Source: Streptomyces sp. STR69 (GTDB lineage Bacteria; Actinomycetota; Actinomycetes; Streptomycetales; Streptomycetaceae). Taken from it: 64,000 nucleotides of DNA. Shown in pieces: positions 51,244 to 59,257 of this stretch. The stretch covers positions 1 to 64,000 of the forward strand of contig NZ_JALJRY010000012.1 of NCBI RefSeq assembly GCF_024519455.1, written 5' to 3'. Each line of letters starts with the position of its first letter. Within the stretch, counting starts at the first letter, position 1. The position numbers were made by a program, and so were the translations under genes. Below the pieces are notes generated by a model. The model worked only from the letters and a program-made list of their open reading frames with translations, did no database searches and was not told the DNA's origin.

Positions 51244-52251
51244 ATGGGCTGGACGGTCCTCTACATCGCGTTCGGCATCGTCGCACTGTGGTTGCTCGGT
51301 GAGGTGCTGCTGCAGTACAAGGCGCGGCTGCGCTGGCGACTGCTCGCCTTCGTCGGCTTCCTGGGCGTCGTGCTCGGCGTACTGATGCCCTCCGTCGTCG
51401 TGATCGGACTGGGCGCGGTGGCCTTCGCCATCGGCCAGACCTACGTCACCCTGTCGTTCCGCCGCGGCTTCGAAGCCGGCTGGGCGGTCTCCGGACGACC
51501 GGGCATCGGCGGCTTCAAGCGCCGCGGCGGCGAACCGGACGAGCACGACCCGGGCCTGGACGCCTCCGGCCTCGACTCGACGGGCTCCCAGCCCGCCTTC
51601 CAGGAGTACGGCCGGAACAACGTCGACTTCGGCCAGGACGAGGACTTCGACCGCGACGACGTCTTCACCCCGAACCGCCCGCTCGACCCCACGGCCGCCG
51701 AGACCACCTCGGTCTACGAGCCGCAGCCCCTGCCGGACGACACCGGCTCCTACGGCGTCTACAGCGCCACCGCCTACGCGAACGCCGCCGACCCGAACTA
51801 CGCGGGCACGGACCAGGCCTACGCGGCAGCGGCGGCCGGCCAGACCCAGGACCAGGCCTACGCGGCGGGCGACCAGCAGCAGTACGGCTACGACACCTAC
51901 GCGGGCTACGACCAGCAGCAGTACGGCTACGACACGACCGGCCAACAGCAGTACGCGGCCTACTCCGACCCGTACATCGGCACCCAGACCTACGGCGGCG
52001 CCACGTACGACACGGGCTACGACGGCCAGCAGCAGTATCCCCAACAGGGCTACACGCAGGACCAGTACGGCAACGGCGGCTATGTCGGCGAGACCCCGGC
52101 CGGCGGGGTCTGGGTCCCGCAGCAGCGCAACGACGAGACCTACGGCGGCGAAGTCCCCGCGGACCAGCAGTACTACCAGGGCGACGGCCAGCAGCAACAG
52201 CAGCAGCAGCCGCAGTCGGGCCCCGGCTACGACGAGCAGTACCGTTTCTGA
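51244..52251 (+). CDS. Membrane protein with Tyr/Gln/Gly-rich prion-like tail
   Basis: 335 residues. Residues 1-70 hold three hydrophobic segments; residues of about 90-160 are acidic; from about 160 to the end the chain is rich in Tyr, Gln, Gly, Asp and Ala, with DQQQYGYDT twice and a run of seven Gln near the C-terminus. A 26-bp DNA repeat (51871-51896 and 51910-51935) encodes the two copies. ATG 51244 follows GAGAGGGG. The function is unknown; the tail could phase-separate or bind partners at the membrane. Confidence 0.82.
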   Translation: MGWTVLYIAFGIVALWLLGEVLLQYKARLRWRLLAFVGFLGVVLGVLMPSVVVIGLGAVAFAIGQTYVTLSFRRGFEAGWAVSGRPGIGGFKRRGGEPDEHDPGLDASGLDSTGSQPAFQEYGRNNVDFGQDEDFDRDDVFTPNRPLDPTAAETTSVYEPQPLPDDTGSYGVYSATAYANAADPNYAGTDQAYAAAAAGQTQDQAYAAGDQQQYGYDTYAGYDQQQYGYDTTGQQQYAAYSDPYIGTQTYGGATYDTGYDGQQQYPQQGYTQDQYGNGGYVGETPAGGVWVPQQRNDETYGGEVPADQQYYQGDGQQQQQQQPQSGPGYDEQYRF

Positions 52252-52254
52252 AGC

Positions 52255-53766
52255 CTACTGAGACCCTCTGAACTGCGGTCCCTCCACGATCAGTCCGGCC
52301 ACCAGCGCCCCCGACATCCCGGCGTGCGGAAGCCCGCCGCCGGGGTGCGACCAGCCGCCCACCCGGTAGAGCCCGGGCAGGCGTGTGGTGTTCGCGGGGT
52401 GCAGGAAGCGGCCCCGGCCTGCGGCGAGCGAGGGCGCGGGTACGGCTCCGGAGCGGGCGCCGGTCTCGCTCTCCGTGTCCCCAGGTGTGCGCACCTCGTG
52501 CCACAACAGGCGCTCTCGCAGATCCGGTACGGCGGACTCGGCGGCCTTGAGGAGGAAGTCGGTGTACCGACCGACCGTGCTCTCCTCCTCCCAGCCGGCC
52601 TCACTCGACAGCACGGCGGACACCACCGCCGACTCGTGCTGATCGTCCGGCCGCAGTGCGGGGTCGCCGGGGCGCAGCACTGTCACCGTGGGGCAGCGGG
52701 GCGGGTCGCCGCTGGGGGAGGCCAACAGGTCCAACTCGGCCTCCCGGTCCGGCGCGTGGACGACCGTCCGGTGGACGGCGCCGGCCTCGCGCGAGCCACG
52801 CAGGGCCAACAGGAGCGTCAGCCGCACCGGCCGGGGTGAGTCCGGATCGGCCCGCACATCACCGTCCCCGTCCAGCGGGCGGTCCGTCAGGGCCCGCAGC
52901 CGCGCGGGGTCCACATCGGCGACGACATGGTCCGCGTCGACCACAGTGCCGTCGGCCAGTTCCACTCCCGCCGCCCGCCCGTCCTTCTCCAGGACCCGGG
53001 TGACCTCGGCCCCGAAGACGAACTCGACCTTCCGCGCCAGACACCGCTCGTACACCGCGCGCGCCAACTCCCGTATACCGCCCCGCACATACCAGGTGCC
53101 GAAGGCGTGCTCCATGTACGGCAGCACGGCCGCGCTTGCCGGAGCGGACCGGGGGTGGAGGCCGTACGCGAGGGCGTGGCTCTCCAGGAGGGCCGTCAGG
53201 CGGTCGTCGCGCAGCTCCCAGGCGCCGATCTCGGCGAGGGTGCTCGCCCGGCGGGTGCGCAGCAGCTTCTTGTGCGGGACCGCCGGATAGGGCTCCTGCC
53301 CGGCCAGCACCGACCAGTCGGTCCACAACGGCTCCTCCAGGAGGGGCCTGCGGGTGCGGTCCCAGGCCTCGCGGGCCCGGATCAGGAAGTCGCCCCAGCG
53401 CTGCCCCGCGCCGCCGCCCAGCGCCTCGTCCAGGGCCGTGACGACGCCCGCGCGGGAGGCGTTCGGCAACGACACCTCCGTGCCGTCCGCGAAGACGTGC
53501 CGTGAGGACGGGTCGACCTGGACCAGCTCGACCAGGTCCTCCAGCGGCTCCTTGCCGGTCTTGATGAACAGATCGCGGTAGACCGCGGGCACGGGCAGCA
53601 GCCCGGGGCCGGTGTCGAAGGAGAAACCGTCCCGCTCGAAGCGGCGCACCGCACCGCCGTACGTCTCCGTACGCTCGTACACCGCCACCCGGTGGCCCGC
53701 GACGGCCAGCCGGGCAGCGGCCGCCATCGCGCCCATGCCGGCGCCGATCACCGCAATCCGTGCCAT
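52255..53766 (-). CDS. CrtI/phytoene desaturase-like FAD oxidoreductase
   Basis: 503 residues. The N-terminal dinucleotide fold is IAVIGAGMGAMAAAARLAVAGHRVAVYER, followed by FDTGPGLLPVPAVYRDLF; the C-terminus has GLYRVGGWSHPGGGLPHAGMSGALVAGLIVE, typical of the CrtI group. No carotenoid cluster is present, so the substrate is open. The start is ATG 53766; TAAAGT ends 7 nt before it and no ribosome site is seen. It is convergent with the Tyr/Gln-rich gene, 3 nt between stops. Confidence 0.87.
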   Translation of the reverse strand: MARIAVIGAGMGAMAAAARLAVAGHRVAVYERTETYGGAVRRFERDGFSFDTGPGLLPVPAVYRDLFIKTGKEPLEDLVELVQVDPSSRHVFADGTEVSLPNASRAGVVTALDEALGGGAGQRWGDFLIRAREAWDRTRRPLLEEPLWTDWSVLAGQEPYPAVPHKKLLRTRRASTLAEIGAWELRDDRLTALLESHALAYGLHPRSAPASAAVLPYMEHAFGTWYVRGGIRELARAVYERCLARKVEFVFGAEVTRVLEKDGRAAGVELADGTVVDADHVVADVDPARLRALTDRPLDGDGDVRADPDSPRPVRLTLLLALRGSREAGAVHRTVVHAPDREAELDLLASPSGDPPRCPTVTVLRPGDPALRPDDQHESAVVSAVLSSEAGWEEESTVGRYTDFLLKAAESAVPDLRERLLWHEVRTPGDTESETGARSGAVPAPSLAAGRGRFLHPANTTRLPGLYRVGGWSHPGGGLPHAGMSGALVAGLIVEGPQFRGSQ

Positions 53767-53811
53767 GCCTGCGACTTTATCGGCCGCCACTGACAGCCCG
53801 GTCACGGGCCG

Positions 53812-54438
53812 TCACCAGGGTGGCCGGTCCGGCGGCCCTCCCACCTGCGAGGCCAGCCGTTTCTCCTCCCGGAGCTGGGCCCGGCGGCGCAGGAACCGGC
53901 GGATCCGCGAGACCAGGAAGAACAGGACCGTCAGCCCGGCCACCAGCAGCACGGCCGCGATGATCGCCGCCGCCTGCGGATGGAACATCGCGAAGGAGAC
54001 GATCCCGCCGACCCCGAGATCCTCGGCGAGACTCATGACCACGTTGCTGAACGGCTCCGGCGAGGTGTTGATCGCCATCCGCGTCCCGGCCTTGACCGTA
54101 TGGCTGGCCAGCGCCGTCGAACCGCCGATCAGTCCCGCCGCCACATCGTTCAACGATCCGCTGTGCCCGGCGAGCACCGCGCCGACCCACGCCCCGGCGG
54201 CCGGCCGGATCAGGGTGTGCACGGAGTCCCACACGGAGTCGACGTAGGGGATCTTGTCGGCGACCGCCTCGCACAGGAACAGCACGGCCGCTGCGACGAG
54301 GACCTCAGGGCGTTGCAGCGACTCGGGGACGGCGTCACTCACCCCGGTCGCGCCGAAGACACCGAGCAGCAGCACCACCGCGTAGGCGTTGATGCCGCTG
54401 GCCCAGCCGCTGGTGAAGACCAGGGGGAGTACGGACAC
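53812..54438 (-). CDS. DUF4126 membrane protein
   Basis: 208 residues. About five hydrophobic segments begin with SVLPLVFTSGWASGINAYAVVLLLG; GLIGGSTALASHTVKAGTR is the best conserved loop. No reaction is known for this family. GTG 54438 is chosen by the family N-terminus; GTG 54456 is possible. A weak MacR-like site lies 56 nt upstream. Confidence 0.82.
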   Translation of the reverse strand: MSVLPLVFTSGWASGINAYAVVLLLGVFGATGVSDAVPESLQRPEVLVAAAVLFLCEAVADKIPYVDSVWDSVHTLIRPAAGAWVGAVLAGHSGSLNDVAAGLIGGSTALASHTVKAGTRMAINTSPEPFSNVVMSLAEDLGVGGIVSFAMFHPQAAAIIAAVLLVAGLTVLFFLVSRIRRFLRRRAQLREEKRLASQVGGPPDRPPW

Positions 54439-54804
54439 GGAGGTGATGGTAACCACTCGGCAACAGCGCGTCCTGGGCCTGAGTGCGTACGGCTGAGTAT
54501 GCGTACCTAGGGAGTGAGATGAGTACGCGCGCGGATGGGGTGCGACCTGCGCGAACGAGAGAGTGGAGACACGGAAAGGGGCGCGGCTCCGGTACCGCCG
54601 ACACGGGGCGGCGGAACGGGGCCCGCGCCCTTGGCCGCTCCTTCCGCCGGAACCTCGGTGGAAGCGAGGCACGGGGGAGCCCAGGGGGACTGACCAACGG
54701 GGGTTCCAACGGGGGAAACGTACGGGGGAAGCACAAGGGAGCGCCGGTTCGGGGCGGCCCGCGGGGGACGCGGCCACAACGGACCGGCGCTTCTGTGCGT
54801 GCGC
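54439..54804. other. Long intergenic region with G-tracts and a MacR-like site
   Basis: 366 nt with no supported gene. It holds TGAGTATGCGTACCTA (54494-54509) and a perfect half-site TGAGTAC (54520-54526) near the DUF4126 start, and five G5 tracts (54673, 54684, 54699, 54711, 54724) that could form a G-quadruplex. Short open frames here lack ribosome sites and have Arg/Gly-rich junk composition. Confidence 0.5.
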
Positions 54805-55434
54805 TCAGTGACCCCCGCTGACTCGCCCCTGGAGCAGTCGGGACAGCGCCGAGTGGACGTCGTCCAGGGAGCGCTCCGGCTGGAACGACTGCCAGTCCAG
54901 GGCGGCCACCAGGACCATCCCCACCAGCGCGGCGGCCGTCAGCCGGACATCGATCTCCGGGCTGAACTCGCCGTTCGCCACGCCCGCGTGCAGCACGTCC
55001 TCGATGGCCGCGTTCACCTGCTGGCGCACCACCATGAGCGTGGACTGCCAGGCGCGGTTGGTGCGCCACAGCTCGGCCACGTAGAGCTGCGTGAAGGACG
55101 GGTAGTGGGCGATGAAACCGAGGCCCGCGCGGATCATCGCGTCCAGGGCGTCCACCTTGCTGCCACCGTCCCGCGCGGTCTGCTCGGCGGCCTCCCGCAG
55201 GGAGGCGGTGAGGAGGCCCACTCCGTGCCGCAGCAACTCCTCGAAGAGGACGGACTTGCTCGCGAAGTTGTAGTAGACGGTGCCCTTCGCGACCCCGGCA
55301 CGCTCGGCGATCTCGTCCACCGTGGTGGCCGAGAAGCCCTGTTCGGCGATGAGCGTGACGGCCGCCTCGTAGAGCTTCTGCCGGGTGGTCTCGCGGCGCG
55401 TGCTGCCGCCCGACGGGGTGCTGCTGCTTTCCAT
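54805..55434 (-). CDS. TetR family regulator of the YhgE-ABC genes
   Basis: 209 residues. The N-terminal helix-turn-helix is LIAEQGFSATTVDEIAERAGVAKGTVYYNFASKSVLFEELL; the rest is a TetR_C ligand domain. It is the last gene of a minus-strand group (ABC-like ATPase, YhgE protein, TetR). A palindrome of the usual TetR type lies in the promoter of the first gene, so negative feedback is likely. The start is ATG 55434. Confidence 0.92.
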   Translation of the reverse strand: MESSSTPSGGSTRRETTRQKLYEAAVTLIAEQGFSATTVDEIAERAGVAKGTVYYNFASKSVLFEELLRHGVGLLTASLREAAEQTARDGGSKVDALDAMIRAGLGFIAHYPSFTQLYVAELWRTNRAWQSTLMVVRQQVNAAIEDVLHAGVANGEFSPEIDVRLTAAALVGMVLVAALDWQSFQPERSLDDVHSALSRLLQGRVSGGH

Positions 55435-55496
55435 GGGCCTGATTGTCACAGGCCCGGCTCCGGCGGTGGGCACGGGTGTCGAGGTCCTGGGCGAGG

Positions 55497-57581
55497 TCAC
55501 AGGCTCAGCTCCGGGTGCAGCCGGTCGAGCGTCCACACCTGGCGGCGGCGCGCGGACAGCGCGGTCAGTGCGAGCGCGCCCGCGGTGAAGGCGACGAGCA
55601 CCACGCACGCGTGCCACACGGGTTCCAGACCGCCGCCCGTGATGAGCCTCCGTAGTGCCTCGACGACGTAACTCATCGGCAGGAAGGGGTGGATCGCGTT
55701 GAAGAACCCGGGACTGGTCTGCACCGGATAGGTGCCGCCCGCCGACGTCAACTGGAGCATCAGGAGGGCGAGTACGAGGATCCGGCCCGCCGCTCCGAAG
55801 CGCGCGTTGAGCCACTGCACGATCGCCGCGAAACAGGCCGTCACCAGGAACAGGAAGCCGACCGTGCCGGCCGCGTGCGCCATCTCCAGACCGATCGCCC
55901 AGTGCAGTACGGCCATCAGGGCCACCGTCTGGAGCACCCCGACCGCCACCACCGGCAGCCAGCCCGCCAGCGCGATCCGCCGGGCCGGGGCACCGGCGGC
56001 GAGCGCGCGCCGGTTCATGGGCGTGATCAGCATGTACGCCACCATCGCGCCCACCCACAGGGACAGCGGGATGAAGTACGGGGCGAATCCGGTGCCGTAG
56101 TTGGGCGCCTTGTGCAGGTCCTGGGAGGCCAGTTGGACCGGGTCGGCCATGACCCCGGTGCGCCGGTCGCGGTCCTGCTTGTCGTAGTCGGGGATCTGGG
56201 CCGCGCCGTCGTGCAGTCCGCCGGCGAGCTTCCCGGAGCCGTCGACGAGCTTGTACAGGCCGCCGCTGAGGTCCACGGCGCCCGTCCTCAGCCTGCCGAC
56301 ACCGGTGTCCAGGGCGGTCGCGCCGGTCTTGGCCGTGCCGAGCCCTGCGTGGAGCGTCCTGGCGCCCGCGGCGACCTTCCCGGCGCCGTCGTTCAGTTTG
56401 TTGATCCTGGCCACCGCGTCGTCGAGGTCCTCGGAGAGGTGCGGTGCGCGGTCGGCGAGCGCCTGGGCCTGTGTCTGGAGGGTCCGCAGGTTCGTGTCGA
56501 GCTTCTTCAGGTCGCCGTTCTGGTCGGCCACCAGGTTGTCGACGTCGTCGGCGACCTCGGCCACGTCCGAGGCGGCCCGGGCGGCCTTCTTCAGGTCGGG
56601 ACAGGCGGCGTCGGCCAGGACGGCGGTTTCGCAGCGCGCCCTGTAGACCTCGTCCAGGGTGTCCGAGGCCGCGTGCGCTCCCTTGGCGGCGACCGGGGCC
56701 GCCTTGACCAGGGTGCCCAGGTCGGCGCGGATCGTCTTCGCCGAGTCGGCTACCAACTGAGCCGTGTCCCCGATGGTCTTCTCGTTGTCCTCAAGGAAGG
56801 GCCCCACCTTGTCGGCGACCCCGTTGACCGTGTCGGCGAGGGTCTGCGTCCCGGCCGCCACCTGCTTCGAACCGTCCTCCAGGTCGCCCGCGCCCGTGTC
56901 GAGCTTCTTCAGGCCCTTGGAGAGCTTGCCGCTGCCCTTCTTGGCATCCTTGAGACCGTCGGCGAGATCCTTGGAGCCCGCCTCGGCGGTACCGATGCCG
57001 CCCTTGAGCCGATCGGCGCCGTCGGCCGCCTTCACGGTCTGGCCGTGGATGTCGGAGAACGACACGAAGATCCGGTCCAGGAAGGTCCGCGAGGCCTTGG
57101 TGGACGCGGCCGACCGCACCTCGCTGAACACCGTCCGGGAGATCTGCCCGACGATGTAGTTGTTCGCGTCGTTCGTCCGCACCTGGAGCGCGCCCGTCTC
57201 CGGGGAGTCGCCCGCACTGGAGGCTATGCGCGAGCTGAAGTCGGCCGGCATGGTCAACGACAAGTAGTACGTGCCGTCCTCGACGCCCTTCCGCGCGGTG
57301 GCCGCACTCACCTCGTGCCACTCGAAGGTCTTGCTGTCGCGCAGCCCTCGGGTGATGTCGTCGCCCGCCGTGAGCTTCTTCCCGTCGGCCGTCGTCCCCC
57401 GGTCGTCGTTGACGAGCGCCACGGGGATGCGGTCCAGGCGGCCGTACGGGTCCCAGAAGGACCACAGGTACAGGGCGCCGTACAGCAGGGGCAGCAGCAG
57501 GAGGGCGACGAGCGCGGCGCGCGGCAGCTTGCCCCTGCCGAAGCGCCTGAGCTCAAGCGCGGCCAGTCGTGGCGCGTGCAT
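55497..57581 (-). CDS. YhgE/Pip family membrane protein
   Basis: 694 residues. One N-terminal helix (about 22-42), a large outer region with YDxxGR-like WSFWDPYGRLDRIPVALVNDDRG, long heptad-like segments with repeated GAxxLxxG patterns (residues 190-460), and about five C-terminal membrane helices. This is the ABC-2-type YhgE/Pip architecture, related to export or to secretion-associated proteins such as EsaA. It overlaps the ATPase gene by 29 nt. Confidence 0.9.
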   Translation of the reverse strand: MHAPRLAALELRRFGRGKLPRAALVALLLLPLLYGALYLWSFWDPYGRLDRIPVALVNDDRGTTADGKKLTAGDDITRGLRDSKTFEWHEVSAATARKGVEDGTYYLSLTMPADFSSRIASSAGDSPETGALQVRTNDANNYIVGQISRTVFSEVRSAASTKASRTFLDRIFVSFSDIHGQTVKAADGADRLKGGIGTAEAGSKDLADGLKDAKKGSGKLSKGLKKLDTGAGDLEDGSKQVAAGTQTLADTVNGVADKVGPFLEDNEKTIGDTAQLVADSAKTIRADLGTLVKAAPVAAKGAHAASDTLDEVYRARCETAVLADAACPDLKKAARAASDVAEVADDVDNLVADQNGDLKKLDTNLRTLQTQAQALADRAPHLSEDLDDAVARINKLNDGAGKVAAGARTLHAGLGTAKTGATALDTGVGRLRTGAVDLSGGLYKLVDGSGKLAGGLHDGAAQIPDYDKQDRDRRTGVMADPVQLASQDLHKAPNYGTGFAPYFIPLSLWVGAMVAYMLITPMNRRALAAGAPARRIALAGWLPVVAVGVLQTVALMAVLHWAIGLEMAHAAGTVGFLFLVTACFAAIVQWLNARFGAAGRILVLALLMLQLTSAGGTYPVQTSPGFFNAIHPFLPMSYVVEALRRLITGGGLEPVWHACVVLVAFTAGALALTALSARRRQVWTLDRLHPELSL

Positions 57582-58254
57582 CGGCCTTCTCCGTTCCTTC
57601 GGCTCCTTCGGCGGACACCGCCACGACGGTCGTTCCGGAATCCGCGAGGGATCTCAACAGGTCCCAGATCTCCGCCCGTTCGGCATCCGAGAGCTTGAGA
57701 TCGACATCGTCCACACCGAGCAGGGCCGGTCGCCCGACGAGCGCCAGCGCGATGGACAGCCGCAACTCATGCGGCCGTTCCAGATCCCGTACGGCGGTCT
57801 GGGAGCCCTTGGGCAGGGCGTCGAGGTCGAGACCGGCGGCGGTCAGCGCCCGCTCGATCCGCAGCCCCGCCTCGGCCACCCGCTCGGACCGGGGCCGCAG
57901 CAGTGCGCGTACGGAGTCCCCGAACCGCCGTTGCAGCGCGGCCCGTTCACGCAGATGCTCGCCGACGGTCAGTGCCGGATCGAGGTCGGTGACCCCGGCG
58001 ACATTGGCCAGCGCGCCGACCCGCCGTACGGCCGCCGACTGCTTCGGCAGCGTGAACTCGCCCACGCGGGCGGTCCCTTCGGACGCCTTCATCCGCCCGG
58101 TGAGCGCGAGCAGCAGGCTCGTACGCCCGGACCCGGAAGGCCCTTCGACGGCGATCAGCGAGCCGGGCCCGGCGTCCAGGGAGATCCCCCGGAACGCCCA
58201 GCCGCGCGGCCCCTTGACCCCGAAGTCCTCGGCCGTGACACCGACCCCACCCAC
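57553..58254 (-). CDS. Degenerate ABC-type ATPase paired with the YhgE protein
   Basis: 233 residues with the ABC layout. Walker A reads GPSGSGRTS, so the conserved Lys is Arg; the signature motif is not recognisable (ERPHELRLSIALAL in its place) and Walker B is LLGVDDVDL. It probably binds nucleotide poorly or in a regulatory way. It is first in the operon with yhgE and tetR; a TTTGCA-17-AAGAAT promoter with an embedded operator lies upstream. The start is GTG 58254. Confidence 0.82.
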   Translation of the reverse strand: MGGVGVTAEDFGVKGPRGWAFRGISLDAGPGSLIAVEGPSGSGRTSLLLALTGRMKASEGTARVGEFTLPKQSAAVRRVGALANVAGVTDLDPALTVGEHLRERAALQRRFGDSVRALLRPRSERVAEAGLRIERALTAAGLDLDALPKGSQTAVRDLERPHELRLSIALALVGRPALLGVDDVDLKLSDAERAEIWDLLRSLADSGTTVVAVSAEGAEGTEKADARATTGRA

Positions 58255-58277
58255 GGTTCCCCATCCCCCGTTGCCGG

Positions 58278-58306
58278 ATTCTTTTGAACTGACTGGTCAG
58301 TGCAAA
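58278..58306 (-). promoter_or_regulatory. Promoter with TetR operator
   Basis: On the minus strand TTTGCA (58306-58301) and AAGAAT (58283-58278) are 17 nt apart. The palindrome ACTGACTGGTCAGT (58288-58301) fills the spacer and matches the common TetR-family operator. Binding there would block RNA polymerase. Confidence 0.8.
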
Positions 58307-58434
58307 AACTAACGCGAACCTTCGATCGAAGCAAAAGCGCAGGTCAGAACGGATTGTCAGTGCCATACCTCACGATGGGCACATACGGCACTACCTGACA
58401 GGGCGTGCCGTCACACGACGACAGGAGGTTCGTC

Positions 58435-58974
58435 ATGGCCAACTCGTCCGCAGCCGCCGCCCGTCGGCGCCGCGCTCCCGGCCCTGCCCCCTCACTGACC
58501 GGCCCGGCGAGCGACGTACACCCCGTGCTCCGCCGGGCCACAGCCCCGCCCGCAGCCCTCAACCTGCTCGCCCAGGCCCGCGCCGGACTGGACGAGGCAG
58601 CCGTCCTCGAAACGCCGAACGAGCGTTACGCGACGGCGCACCTCGCCGCCCTGCGCACCGCCGCCGCGGTACTCGCCGCGCGCGCCCAGCCGGAGCCCAC
58701 GGCCCGGCGCCGGGCCCGCATCCGCAGCGCCTGGGAAGTACTCCCCGAGATAGTCCCCGAACTCACCGAGTGGAGCGCCCTGTTCGCCTCCGGTGCCCGG
58801 CGCCGCGCCCGCGCCGAGGCGGGCATCCAGGGCGCGGCGACCCGCCGGGACGCCGACGACCTCATACGCGACGTGGCGATGTTCCTGCGCCTGGTGGAGC
58901 GGATGCTCGTCCTCCAGCCGGTCCTGCCCCAGCCACGCCAGGACCCGGAGCGGCCGGGGGACCGCGCCGGGTGA
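58435..58974 (+). CDS. SAV_6107-family HEPN-like protein
   Basis: 179 residues, mostly helical, soluble, with Arg-rich N-terminal segment. From recall it fits the SAV_6107 HEPN family. RYATAH matches the R-X4-H pattern seen in HEPN RNases, but it is placed early in the fold. AGGAGG 6 nt before the ATG is a perfect ribosome site. It is divergent from the YhgE group. A toxin-like or RNA-related function is possible, not shown. Confidence 0.72.
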   Translation: MANSSAAAARRRRAPGPAPSLTGPASDVHPVLRRATAPPAALNLLAQARAGLDEAAVLETPNERYATAHLAALRTAAAVLAARAQPEPTARRRARIRSAWEVLPEIVPELTEWSALFASGARRRARAEAGIQGAATRRDADDLIRDVAMFLRLVERMLVLQPVLPQPRQDPERPGDRAG

Positions 58975-59000
58975 ACTCCGGTGAGGTGCAGCGCCCCAAA

Positions 59001-59052
59001 GGGGCGCGAGGCTGTATCGATATGCGGCTCCGCCGCGTGCGCGCGACCAGCC
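59001..59052. repeat. Intergenic repeat family A, copy 4
   Basis: GGGGCGCGAG then CTGTATCGATATGCGGCTCC and GCGCGACCAGCC match copy 2 almost base for base. The right end CACCCCACTAGG is missing, so the copy is partial. It lies after the HEPN-like gene. Confidence 0.65.
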
Positions 59053-59257
59053 CCCCACCGGCCCGCAGGTTCATCACCGCTTCACCGGCGGAGCGCTCAG
59101 GCGGCGTTCCGCCGCGCGAGACACATCACCGGGTACGGCACCGGAGGCAATAGGGTGGAGGGCGCCTGAAGCCCTCCCTCCGCCCGCCTCCGGGCCGGGG
59201 AGGCAGCCCGTTCGCTCCGCCGTGCACAGGCGGTGCCGCGCCGAGGAGTCAACTGCC

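Noticed and set aside
54483..54821. Small Arg/Gly-rich open frames in the gap after tetR
   Set aside because: No ribosome site, odd composition caused by G-tracts, and they run into tetR on the other strand.
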